Origin: Patagioenas fasciata
Lineage: Eukaryota; Chordata; Aves; Columbiformes; Columbidae
Length of the DNA: 64,000 bases
Assembly (NCBI RefSeq): GCF_037038585.1
Contig: NC_092520.1
Span: forward strand, 9,068,501 to 9,132,500
Reading direction: 5' to 3'
A program made the position numbers and the translations under genes. The notes under the pieces are model-generated. The model searched no databases, had not been told where the DNA came from, and worked only from the letters and a program-made list of their open reading frames with translations. Positions 12,101 through 17,958 of the stretch are shown here, in pieces (within the stretch, counting starts at the first letter, position 1; each line of letters opens with the position of its first letter).

Positions 12101-15100
12101 TTAACTGTCACTTTTGTTATGCATCAGTTTGTTAAAAGTCATCATACATGGAAGCACCGCCATCTACTGCAAACCACGGCACAGACCCAGCAGCTGAGCA
12201 GCGTACCCTGCTTCAAATGTAAGCATCTCAGGTGTTGCATTTTAAGAACCATGACTTAAATACAGCTGGAACACTTAAGTCTTCTCTTCTGGAAATGTTT
12301 ATCATGTCAAGGTCCTAGTGCATATTCTAATAACCACAAAGGGAATCCCGGATTTGAATGTATTTTGTTCCCAGGCGGTCTATACAGTACCCCCTAGCAA
12401 GAAAGATGCCCACATGACACTAACCAGAAGGCAGGGAGGCGCCACATCACCACCAGAACACAGACGAACGCTAACTCTGAGCTCGCCAGCATAATATTAA
12501 AGACTTCATTACACAATTCCCACTGTTCCTTCAAATAACATAGGAAAGCTATTGTTGGAAATGTGTGGCTCTTTTTTATTAGTTTCCTAAAAGTTTTCAA
12601 GTTTAAAGTCATATCTGGCAATTGAACGCCAAGTCACAAACTTACGCAAGATTTTTTTTTAAAAAACAACCTTGTACACAACATGGGTCTTGCAAACAAA
12701 TTCTGCACTATACAATGGTAAATAAAAAGACAAATACATATTTCACACTTTTTATTTACATATTTTATAATACCAGTCACACATTTCAGAACCGTTTATG
12801 AAATTGTAAAGCAGACCACTCAAATTTTACACTAAACAAACTGTCTCCAGGCAACACTTTTTAAAAGTGGCTTAGTAAAGGAGATCACTTTCCCAGAAAC
12901 AACTAAAAACTTGCCTTGAATAAACCACAGTCACAAACAGTAACTAGGCAAAACTAACCATTGGTACAGGATTTAAGACATCTTTAAAAAAAAAAAAAAA
13001 AAACACACTTCAGGGCAAGTTCTAAATCACCCAGAAATGAAAAAGAAAAAAAAAATGACAGCATTAGATATTTTTCACAGATCATTTCATATACATCCAC
13101 TGCCCTTTAGGAGATATAATGGTGAGATTATTAGATTATGAGGCCATCTCCTCAAGGAATGGCAAAAGTCAGCCACTGGCAGCATTTAAAACAAGACTGG
13201 AAGAGGTCTGCGGAACACTAAAAAGCAATCCTGCATTGATAGAAAGACAGATTAAATAACTTAAGAGATCCTTCCCTCCCCATCATTAAACAGTACAATT
13301 CTCACCATTATAAACCACGATTGAAAAGCCAAAGGAAAAAAGCCTTTGAACACCTGAGATCAGAGGAAGCAAGGGAAACAACAGGGGAGGGGTGACTGGT
13401 AGGAATTGGGAGGGGGGAGATTGAAAGAAGAACCCTTTTCTTACAGAATGCTCTCGTTAAAAAGGTGCAGTAAACCCCCATCCATGTGCTGCGGCTGACT
13501 GATGTCAGCAACTGACTGGGCTGGGCTCAGAGGGAGCCTCCTCTTTCCCTTCTTTTTATATCATGTGCCTTTCAGACGCCATGTTAGGATCCTACAGGCT
13601 GCTGCAGTTTCTACAATCAGGGAGAATTTCTTCCCTATCCTCAACCAATAAACTTCTCTAGCCAAAATAAATTAAACACACACTCAACACTACCATTACT
13701 CATGGCACAGACCACCTGAAATCCAAACAGATTATCCCAAACCCGCAGAATTTTCTCTAATCAGGCGGAGAAAAACAACCCCCATCACCACCACGCACAC
13801 TTCTCTATCCAGAGCAAATTATCACCTTTCACCCACAAACTTTTCTATCAGATCAGTGTGCCCCCTCCCACAGCTCCCAAATTAATCTCTCACAGGGACC
13901 GCACTGGGAAAATAGCCTTAACTTATACTTATACTCTATTTCTATCATTTATACTCTATTTCTATCATTTATACTCTATTTCTATCATTTATACTCTATT
14001 TCTATCATTTATACTCTATTTCTATCATTTATACTCTATTTCTATCATTTATACTCTATTTCTATCATTTATACTCTATTTCTATCATTTATACTCTATT
14101 TCTATCATTTATACTCTATTTCTATCATTTATACTCTATTTCTATCATTTATACTCTATTTCTATCATTTATACTCTATTTCTATCATTTATACTCTATT
14201 TCTATCATTTATATTTAGCCCTTCAGAACTGGATAATTTGCGTGCTATAAACTTAAGCTTATTTTCGTTACTATAAACTACCCACAAAAAAAAAAAAAAA
14301 AAAGCCTCCACAAAATCTAATGATCGCAATACTCATCTTACTATCGAAATCGCTAAATCCAAGCGTTTAGACACTAGATCCGAGACACTGAACCCTGGCT
14401 CCATGTAAGGGGGAAACCCCAGCTCCAAGGGCGAGGTGCAGCTGCCCAGTCACTGCCAGGCCGCCATGTTGTGTCTGCTATTTACACGGGGCGAAAACCG
14501 CCAACCACGCTGCCCTCGCAGCGCTTGTGGTGGAGCGAGTCCCAAACCCTTCCCCCACCACTACCAAGAGGGTGGTGTGGGGGCTGCTCTCCTCCCTCGA
14601 GTCCCCTGCTCCCTGGGGTGGGGGGGTAGAAACAGCAGCCTTAAACTGAGCGATTCAAGGAGGAGCCCGCGCTGCCTAGCCCGGTGCTCCCTCACCCCTC
14701 TGGCCACGCTTCCCTCCGCCTGTTCCCCCGCCGCCCAAGTCCTGCTCTCTTCGCTTGCCCCCTGATTTAGCCACCTCCCCACTACCCACCTGAGTCCCCC
14801 CGCCCCAAATTACACCCACCCCGCCGCTGTGCTCACCCCGCCCGGCCCGCTGCCTCCTCCTGGGCCTCTCGCCCGCTTTCTCGCCCCGTTTCCCGTCCCT
14901 CGGGCCCTCTCGCTCCTCTGTCTCTCCCTGTCCTCTCTCCCCCTTCCTCCTCTTCCTGCCGCCCCTGGGCCCAGCTCCGCCCGCTCCCCTCAGCGGGCCC
15001 GCTCCCCCGGGCCCTTCCTCCTGGCCCCCGTGGCCGCCCTATCCCACTGCCCCGGCCAGTCCCCCCAGCAGTATAGATAGGAGTAGTAGTCGGTGGAATA

Positions 15101-15296
15101 TAAAAACCTTGGCGATTTGCGCCTCGATCAGGGAGACGATGTCCTTGGCGAAGGGCACGTTCTCCTCAGCCAGGATGGTCAGCATGTTGATGTGCGGCTT
15201 GCTGTTGAACGTCAGGTCCTCCAGCGACGACTGATAATCGCGGCACGCGTCTTCCCTGGCCTCGCTACTACCAGCGCTACTCTCCGGGGCCGACAT
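1..15296 (-). CDS. PCF11: PCF11 (5' portion, spliced, ten coding exons; 3' end beyond window)
   Basis: PCF11 is the subunit of cleavage factor II that binds the Ser2-phosphorylated CTD of RNA polymerase II. It couples pre-mRNA 3' end cleavage to transcription termination in the nucleus. The spliced product reads continuously for about 1,443 residues over ten exons, with all splice phases matching. Visible order: CTD-interacting domain (residues about 14-140), Q/L/K-rich helix (about 190-230), charged RS-like region (about 250-600), conserved block around IPKELTSASKREL and HQIRQLFQYQEG (about 640-690), and a long FEGP/FDGP repeat region (about 965-1290). The last readable piece contains YPDNHLGQLDVNELFAKLL, which matches the vertebrate protein just before its acidic stretch. 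The C-terminal zinc fingers and CLP1-binding segment fall left of position 1. Identity is from clear similarity to the vertebrate PCF11 sequence as I know it; exon boundaries are read by eye. Confidence 0.96.
112..707 (-). other. PCF11 intron 9 (596 bp)
   Basis: Donor CAG|GTGTGT and acceptor CCCCAG bound it. It is C/T- and A/T-rich with no recognised feature. Confidence 0.88.
708..795 (-). CDS. PCF11: PCF11 coding exon 9
   Basis: This small 88-nt exon encodes 29 residues plus one base: VSLMSGQPGPYGQGQQYLPN then PGSFVQNPA. It matches the vertebrate VAFGQGQQFLPVHPQNPGAFVQNPSG segment. Acceptor TTTCACAG precedes 795; donor CAG|GTGTGT follows 708, in phase 1. Confidence 0.92.
796..2146 (-). other. 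PCF11 intron 8 (1,351 bp)
   Basis: This AT-rich intron lies between the FEGP exon and the small exon 9. Donor is CAG|GTAAGA and acceptor TTTCACAG. A short TATATATATA run occurs at about 892-901. Nothing else was recognised. Confidence 0.9.
2147..3642 (-). CDS. PCF11: PCF11 coding exon 8 (FEGP/FDGP repeat region)
   Basis: This 1,496-nt exon encodes about residues 879-1377. After IREEPRSPFSERFKRARYED and DRPLFDGSPRP it runs into more than twenty imperfect LRFEGPxGQPxGG-type units between about 2430 and 3400, then QGPQYGNFNNMPMGNNQ at the end. The FEGP repeats are a known peculiarity of vertebrate PCF11; their biochemical role is not evident from sequence. Acceptor TTTCTAG precedes 3642; donor CAG|GTAAGA follows 2147. 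The tandem core (about 2757-3070) is nearly identical at DNA level, so unit number may differ between species or alleles. Confidence 0.95.
2430..3400 (-). repeat. Coding tandem repeat, FEGP/FDGP units of PCF11
   Basis: The DNA repeats blocks reading (on the plus strand) CCCTCAAATCTGAG-CC-CAGCACCTGA-GGTCCATG, giving RFEGPHGPSGAG or RFEGPHGQPLGPHGQPGGG in PCF11. Unit length varies between roughly 33 and 66 bp, always a multiple of three. The central units are almost identical and the outer ones diverged. Alternative minus-strand frames stay open through the array only because the unit lacks stops there. Confidence 0.85.
3739..4381 (-). CDS. PCF11: PCF11 coding exon 7
   Basis: This 643-nt exon encodes residues 665-878 plus one base. 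It begins ANERLTSGEITQDEFLMVAH, then QIRQLFQYQEGKHRCNVWDS and the conserved GLKKKPLLSDAELTYYEHKA. The second half (SPVSGTNRPFAENLSPLESR and onward) is charged and probably disordered. Acceptor TTCTAG precedes 4381; donor CTG|GTATGT follows 3739, in phase 1. The introns either side are only 104 and 96 bp, so retention or joint splicing of this cluster is plausible. Confidence 0.94.
4486..4672 (-). CDS. PCF11: PCF11 coding exon 6
   Basis: This 187-nt exon completes the codon split from exon 5 and encodes about residues 602-664. The reading runs through HRENWPAGKGVLSPRAPKQ and then the strongly conserved HRLSVDANLQIPKELTSASK, ending RELLKK. Acceptor TTTCAG precedes 4672; donor AAG|GTAATA follows 4486. 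The exon is too short to stand out as an open frame, and was placed by similarity and splice phase. Confidence 0.93.
4937..6045 (-). CDS. PCF11: PCF11 coding exon 5 (large, charged and RS-like region)
   Basis: This 1,109-nt exon encodes residues 233-601 plus two bases of the next codon. It starts AVSLSVQQG and is low-complexity, rich in Lys, Glu, Ser and Pro. Recurrent NRDPRLNR / KRDPRLKR / VRDPRRVKK motifs occur. An Arg-Ser/Ser-Pro block (KRSRSRSPKARSPSTHSPKR) probably provides nuclear localisation and phosphorylation sites. It ends with the conserved KRWKSGWEEN. The acceptor is TTTCAG; the donor AAA|GTAAGT splits a codon after its second base. It is disordered by composition; no enzymatic motif is visible. 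Confidence 0.95.
6046..6895 (-). other. PCF11 intron 4 (850 bp)
   Basis: This is AT-rich intronic sequence with donor TTG|GTGAGT and acceptor TTTCAG. No repeat or other element was recognised. Confidence 0.9.
6896..7087 (-). CDS. PCF11: PCF11 coding exon 4 (glutamine/leucine-rich helix)
   Basis: This exon encodes residues 169-232, 64 codons, phase 0. A Ser/Thr/Pro/Ala-rich linker (PEESAAPTSAVTS) is followed by QKNLTQEQLIRQQLLAKQKQ and a Q/L/E/K-rich run ending KAQL. Its heptad-like leucine and glutamine spacing suggests a long helix or coiled coil. Acceptor TTTCTAG precedes 7087; donor TTG|GTGAGT follows 6896. Confidence 0.95.
7088..7496 (-). other. PCF11 intron 3 (409 bp)
   Basis: This is AT-rich and unremarkable. 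Donor TCG|GTAAGT and acceptor TTTCTAG bound it. I see no other feature in it. Confidence 0.9.
7497..7685 (-). CDS. PCF11: PCF11 coding exon 3 (end of CID and linker)
   Basis: This exon encodes residues 106-168, 63 codons, phase 0 at both ends. The reading starts VDENTRKSLFKLRSTWDDIF, finishing the CID fold. It continues PLKKLYALDVRVNSLDPAWPIKP and ends ...NPKFLNKS. Acceptor TTTTAG precedes 7685; the strong donor TCG|GTAAGT follows 7497. Confidence 0.95.
7686..9996 (-). other. PCF11 intron 2 (2,311 bp)
   Basis: This is AT-rich intronic sequence with one CR1 3' end (about 9,133-9,216). A (A)12 run lies near 8,109. No other feature was recognised. Confidence 0.85.
9133..9216 (+). repeat. CR1 LINE 3' end fragment
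   Basis: TGTCCCTGCCCACTGCAGGG, then GGAACTAGATGATCTTTAAGGTCCCTTCCAACCCAAACC and ATTCTATGGTTCTGTGAT, is the typical 3' terminus of a bird CR1 element, sense on the plus strand. It is severely 5' truncated, as is usual for the family. Confidence 0.9.
9997..10122 (-). CDS. PCF11: PCF11 coding exon 2 (CTD-interacting domain)
   Basis: This exon encodes residues 64-105, 42 codons, phase 0 at both ends. It carries the core CID helix sequence VMYLMDSIVKNVGREYLTAF and ends ...FICVFEK. Acceptor TACTCCAG precedes 10122; donor AAG|GTATAT follows 9997. The MYLMDSIVKN stretch lies in the surface that contacts the phosphorylated CTD in this domain family. Confidence 0.95.
12718..12759 (-). terminator. Candidate intronic polyadenylation signal in a hairpin, PCF11 intron 1
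   Basis: GTAAATAAAAAG at 12718-12729 is exactly repeated in reverse complement at 12748-12759, leaving an 18-nt loop. The PCF11 sense strand therefore reads TGTAAATAAAAAG, which has a UGUA next to AATAAA (12756-12751). U- and GU-rich sequence follows downstream on that strand (TTTGTCTTTTTATTTAC and later TGTTGTGTAC). It is the first canonical AATAAA I noticed on the sense strand of intron 1, about 2.35 kb from the donor. Use as a cleavage site is inference. Confidence 0.5.
13085..13285 (+). repeat. Old CR1-like LINE fragment in PCF11 intron 1
   Basis: The text GGCCATCTCCTCAAGGAATGG, then CATTTAAAACAAGACTGGAAGAGG and AATCCTGCATTGAT, follows the 3' region of ancient CR1 elements (sense on the plus strand). 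It is diverged and lacks a clear terminal ATTCTATG repeat. Recognition is from memory of the family. Confidence 0.55.
13931..14210. repeat. 20-bp minisatellite, 14 identical copies
   Basis: The unit ATACTCTATTTCTATCATTT repeats head to tail 14 times with no mismatch that I can see. It ends abruptly in the variant ATATTTAGCC. On the PCF11 sense strand each junction reads GAGTATAAATGATAG, so TATAAA recurs every 20 bp. A 130-residue open frame through it (YSISIIYTLFLSFILYFYHL repeated) is a by-product of the repeat, not a gene. Confidence 0.95.
14850..14965. other. Polypyrimidine/polypurine tract downstream of PCF11 exon 1
   Basis: On the plus strand about 115 bp is nearly all C and T (for example CTCGCTCCTCTGTCTCTCCC and CTCTCCCCCTTCCTCCTCTT). 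PCF11 nascent RNA would therefore be G/A-rich right after the first exon. Such sequence can support R-loops, triplex or G-quadruplex structure; none of this can be confirmed here. Confidence 0.6.
15108..15296 (-). CDS. PCF11: PCF11 coding exon 1 (start of CTD-interacting domain)
   Basis: The start codon is at 15296-15294, chosen because the reading MSAPESSAGSSEAREDACRD leads straight into the conserved CID N-terminus (YQSSLEDLTFNSKPHINMLT). It encodes residues 1-63 and ends phase 0 at ...IEAQIAK. The donor is AAG|GTTTTT, a poor match to GTRAGT. It is nevertheless required, because exon 2 begins phase 0 with the Ala that follows this Lys in vertebrate PCF11, and no better GT preserves the frame nearby. 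The CpG content is far higher than in the other exons because the exon sits in the promoter island. Confidence 0.93.
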
Positions 15297-16130
15297 GCTG
15301 CTCTGACCGGGGCCCGCAGCCGGACCCGACCCACCGACCGACAGCCCCCTCCCCGCGAGACCCTTCGCCGCCGCCGCCGAGCGATGCCGCCGCCCCCCCT
15401 GCCGCTGCCGCTGGGCTCCTCTACCGCATCCTCCGGACCGCGGCTCCTGCTGACTGTGCTGTTGCCGCCGGCGCTGCTACTCCTTCGGCCGCCGCCGGCT
15501 CGAGTCTCAACGCTCACAAAATGGCGGCGGCGGCTACGGTTCGCAAACCTCTTCCTCTAACCGTTGCGTCATGTGAAATTGTTCTCACGAAAAGGGCCGG
15601 CGGGTTGGAAAGCCCCTTTTGTTCCCTGACTGCGCCCAGATTGGCCGGCGGCACCCTCTGCTCAGCCCACAATTGGCTCAGCCGCCACTAGGGCAGCCCC
15701 TAACTGGCTATGCCCGCCTTTTTTCTCTTTGGATTGGCCTCTGCGCTAAAGCCCGGCTCTCAACCCTGAATCCTGACTTGCAATTGGCTCCGTTTCTCTA
15801 CTCCACTGCTCCTGACTCGCTGTGCCTCCTCCTACCGCCTACCCGGCACTGCACTGCGCTCTGATTGGTATCACCGCACACTCGCGCTGTCCGGCAAGCC
15901 CTCAATTGTGACCGCGCGGCCCCGCCCCGCCTCCTGCTCGCTATTGGCTCAGCCGTCGCCCACCGCCCCGCCTGCCGCTCTCCATTGGCTCAGCCGTTGT
16001 CATGGCAACGCGGGCGCCCACCGCCCTCGGGCGGGTTTGCGGCCTAGCGACGGGCGGCGGCCTCAGGGCTTCGCGGGGCCCCTGCGCTTCCCGGGACAGC
16101 CGCGTTTTGCATCCCTGGCGGGAATTCAAC
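15240..16130. promoter_or_regulatory. PCF11 CpG-island promoter with CCAAT array and X-box
   Basis: A CpG-dense block covers exon 1 and upstream sequence. Seven ATTGG pentamers (CCAAT in PCF11 orientation) begin at 15640, 15672, 15733, 15783, 15864, 15943 and 15984, several inside the same word ATTGGCTCAGCCG. GC boxes lie near 15,919-15,935 and 15,963-15,972. An almost perfect RFX X-box palindrome, GTTGTCATGGCAAC, occupies 15996-16009. CCAAT boxes bind NF-Y. Function is inferred from motifs and position. Confidence 0.75.
15297..15550 (-). other. PCF11: PCF11 5' UTR, approximate
   Basis: This is the GC-rich sequence immediately upstream of the PCF11 start codon. On the sense strand it contains CCGCCGCCATTTTGTGAG (about 15,530-15,513), a YY1-type element commonly placed just inside the 5' end of housekeeping genes. 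The transcription start is an estimate; no TATA box is apparent. Position and extent are inference. Confidence 0.45.
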
Positions 16131-17731
16131 TGCCTCTGCAGAGGTGGGAGGTCGCCACCCTGGCCTCCCTAAATCTCTGACACCCATCTGTGTTACACCT
16201 TTTATCTGCTTACCCCTTACGCCAGTATTTTTAAGTCACAGCCCCGCTAAACAGACCCACGAGCAGCGTTTCTTCTTCCTACTACCCTAGTAGGAGAGTC
16301 CTGGTATAGACGAAAGTCACAAAACCTGCTCTTGGTTGTGAGATTGGCCCAAAGGTACCTCCTGGAAGTTTAACTTACTTACAAAGCATTTTAAAGTACA
16401 GCCATAACTCCCCTCACTGCTCTGTATTTTACTTATTAACCGTGGAGAGCTGTCGGTGTTTGAAAGTAGGCCATGGGTGAATGCTTCATTAAAACATGCT
16501 TTGAAAAAAAACACATTCCACGAGAGAGTTCTTCAAAGGCAGATTCTGCAAATGTAGCAGAAAGAGACCAAAATCGGAGACTGGGCGATTTCCTGGTAAA
16601 AACTACTGGGTCCTGTGGTTAAAAATGTTTTTTCTGTGCTCATATTTTAATTTTCTTTCTGGAAAAAAAAAACAAAACCAAAACACGTGACCTTCCAAAC
16701 AGGGAATGAGGGTCAGGAAACTCAACAGCATCTTTTATTTGCCCACGGAACCGTGCATTGGTGTTTGTTCCTGCCAGCCTCTCGATGCTGGACTTTGTAC
16801 ACACCACTTGGCCCACACAGTGCCACCGCCAGATAAGAAAATGAAACTAAAGTTCCTGTCTCCGGCCCACCAAAGATGGGCCTGAAAGCCTTTTCTTCGG
16901 TGTAAATATTAGCCAGCTATTCGAAAGCATGCTGTGAAGAATATTAATTATGTACCAGGAATCGAGCCATCATGTAAAGCCAGTTGATTTGGCAAAAACA
17001 GTACATATCATGCTGCTCCTAGGGGAAAAAATGTGAAGGTGGGGAAACCTAATTCCTCCTCAAATTACTATATTTATAAGTTAGAATGCTCGTTCGTGCT
17101 AATTACAGGAGCAAAACCAATAACACGAGCAACACTGCCTTGATGAGGATGCCGTGTGGTCCGAGGCCACCCTCAAAACCAGATTTGCTGTTTACTTATT
17201 ATTTGCTGCCCTCCAGAACACACCCGGCGCCCCGAGAGCGAGCACACCCTACGTGCCTGAGCACATCCAGTATTTTCCTATGTTACTGGCTCATCTTCAC
17301 TGGTCTCTGTGTGAAGCCAGAGGTTCCTCAGCAAGGTCTACAGGCTGCTGGGGAGAAGTTGCCCGTGAGGCCCTCAGATGAGCTGTGGGAACGCTCTGTT
17401 TTCTAAGCAGTTCTCAAAACAGCTCATTAAGTGTGGCACAGAAATGCCCATTGAGTCCGTCCTTGGGCTCTCTAATGAAAAGTCGTTTATTATTGCGGGA
17501 ATTATGTCGTACCAGCAATATATGCAGGCTGTGGATTTATCTCTGTCTGCAAAAGCACACTTCATATGTGTGTTCTTGAAACCATGTCCTATCTAAAAGC
17601 ATAGCTTTGCTGAAATAATTCATTAGACATACTTTTGGTAGAGCTACATCCCACATCTTCTTATCCCAGTTCATGTAACTCTCAGTTAAAGCTTTGTTTC
17701 TGTTTGTTTGTTTGTTTTACAGATGCAGTTA
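16131..17731. other. Intergenic sequence upstream of PCF11, no gene seen
   Basis: This is single-copy-looking sequence after the CpG island. It includes a consensus interferon-stimulated response element match (16,837-16,848) and a (GTTT)n-like run just before 17,715. No coding exon was recognised on either strand. Confidence 0.7.
16837..16848 (+). promoter_or_regulatory. ISRE-like motif
   Basis: GAAAATGAAACT fits the GAAANNGAAACT core recognised by IRF/ISGF3 factors. It is about 0.7 kb beyond the PCF11 CpG island. A 12-bp motif of this degeneracy can occur by chance in tens of kilobases, so function is only a possibility. Confidence 0.35.
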
Positions 17732-17958
17732 CCCTGTTTCCCTGAAAATAAGACCTACCCCGAAAATAAGCCCTAGCATGATTTTTCAGTATTTTTAAAG
17801 ATGCTCAAAATATAAGCCCTACTCCAAAAATAAGCCCTACTTACAGTTAATTTAAAAAGCCAATTTAAATAGTGCTCAGGCAGCTATACATGTAAAAAAG
17901 TAAGCATCTTTTGGAGCAAAAATTGTATAAGACTGTGTCTTATCTTCAGGGAAATGGG
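17732..17958. mobile_element. MITE-like non-autonomous DNA transposon, 227 bp
   Basis: The left end is CCCTGTTTCCCTGAAAATAAGAC and the right end, read in reverse complement, is CCCATTTCCCTGAAGATAAGAC. These form imperfect terminal inverted repeats of about 22 bp. Internally, four subterminal copies of an AAAATAAGCCCTA-like 13-mer occur (near 17745, 17763, 17808 and 17826), plus TTTTGGAGCAAAAATT. There is no transposase. The flanks are TTA and TTT, so the target duplication is unclear. The text resembles a widespread vertebrate repeat that I remember but cannot name with certainty. Confidence 0.75.

Larger units (their letters stand above)
10123..15107 (-). other. PCF11 intron 1 (4,985 bp)
   Basis: This is the longest intron seen in the gene. 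From its 5' end (right) it holds a purine-rich sense-strand stretch (about 14,540-15,060) and an 18-nt A run at about 14,286. It then has a 14-copy 20-bp minisatellite (13,931-14,210), an old CR1-like fragment (13,085-13,285) and A runs near 12,985 and 13,045. Further on are a 12-bp inverted repeat with AATAAA on both arms (12,718-12,759) and a G run at 11,563-11,578. Between 10,130 and 11,560 nothing else was recognised. Vertebrate PCF11 is reported to use premature polyadenylation in intron 1 for autoregulation, so this is the place to look for that site. Confidence 0.85.

Noticed and set aside
13858-14250. Plus-strand 130-codon frame of alternating hydrophobic residues
   Set aside because: It is the translation of a 20-bp minisatellite in PCF11 intron 1.
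15093-15560. Plus-strand 155-codon frame opposite PCF11 exon 1
   Set aside because: Antisense shadow of a GC-rich coding exon and 5' UTR.
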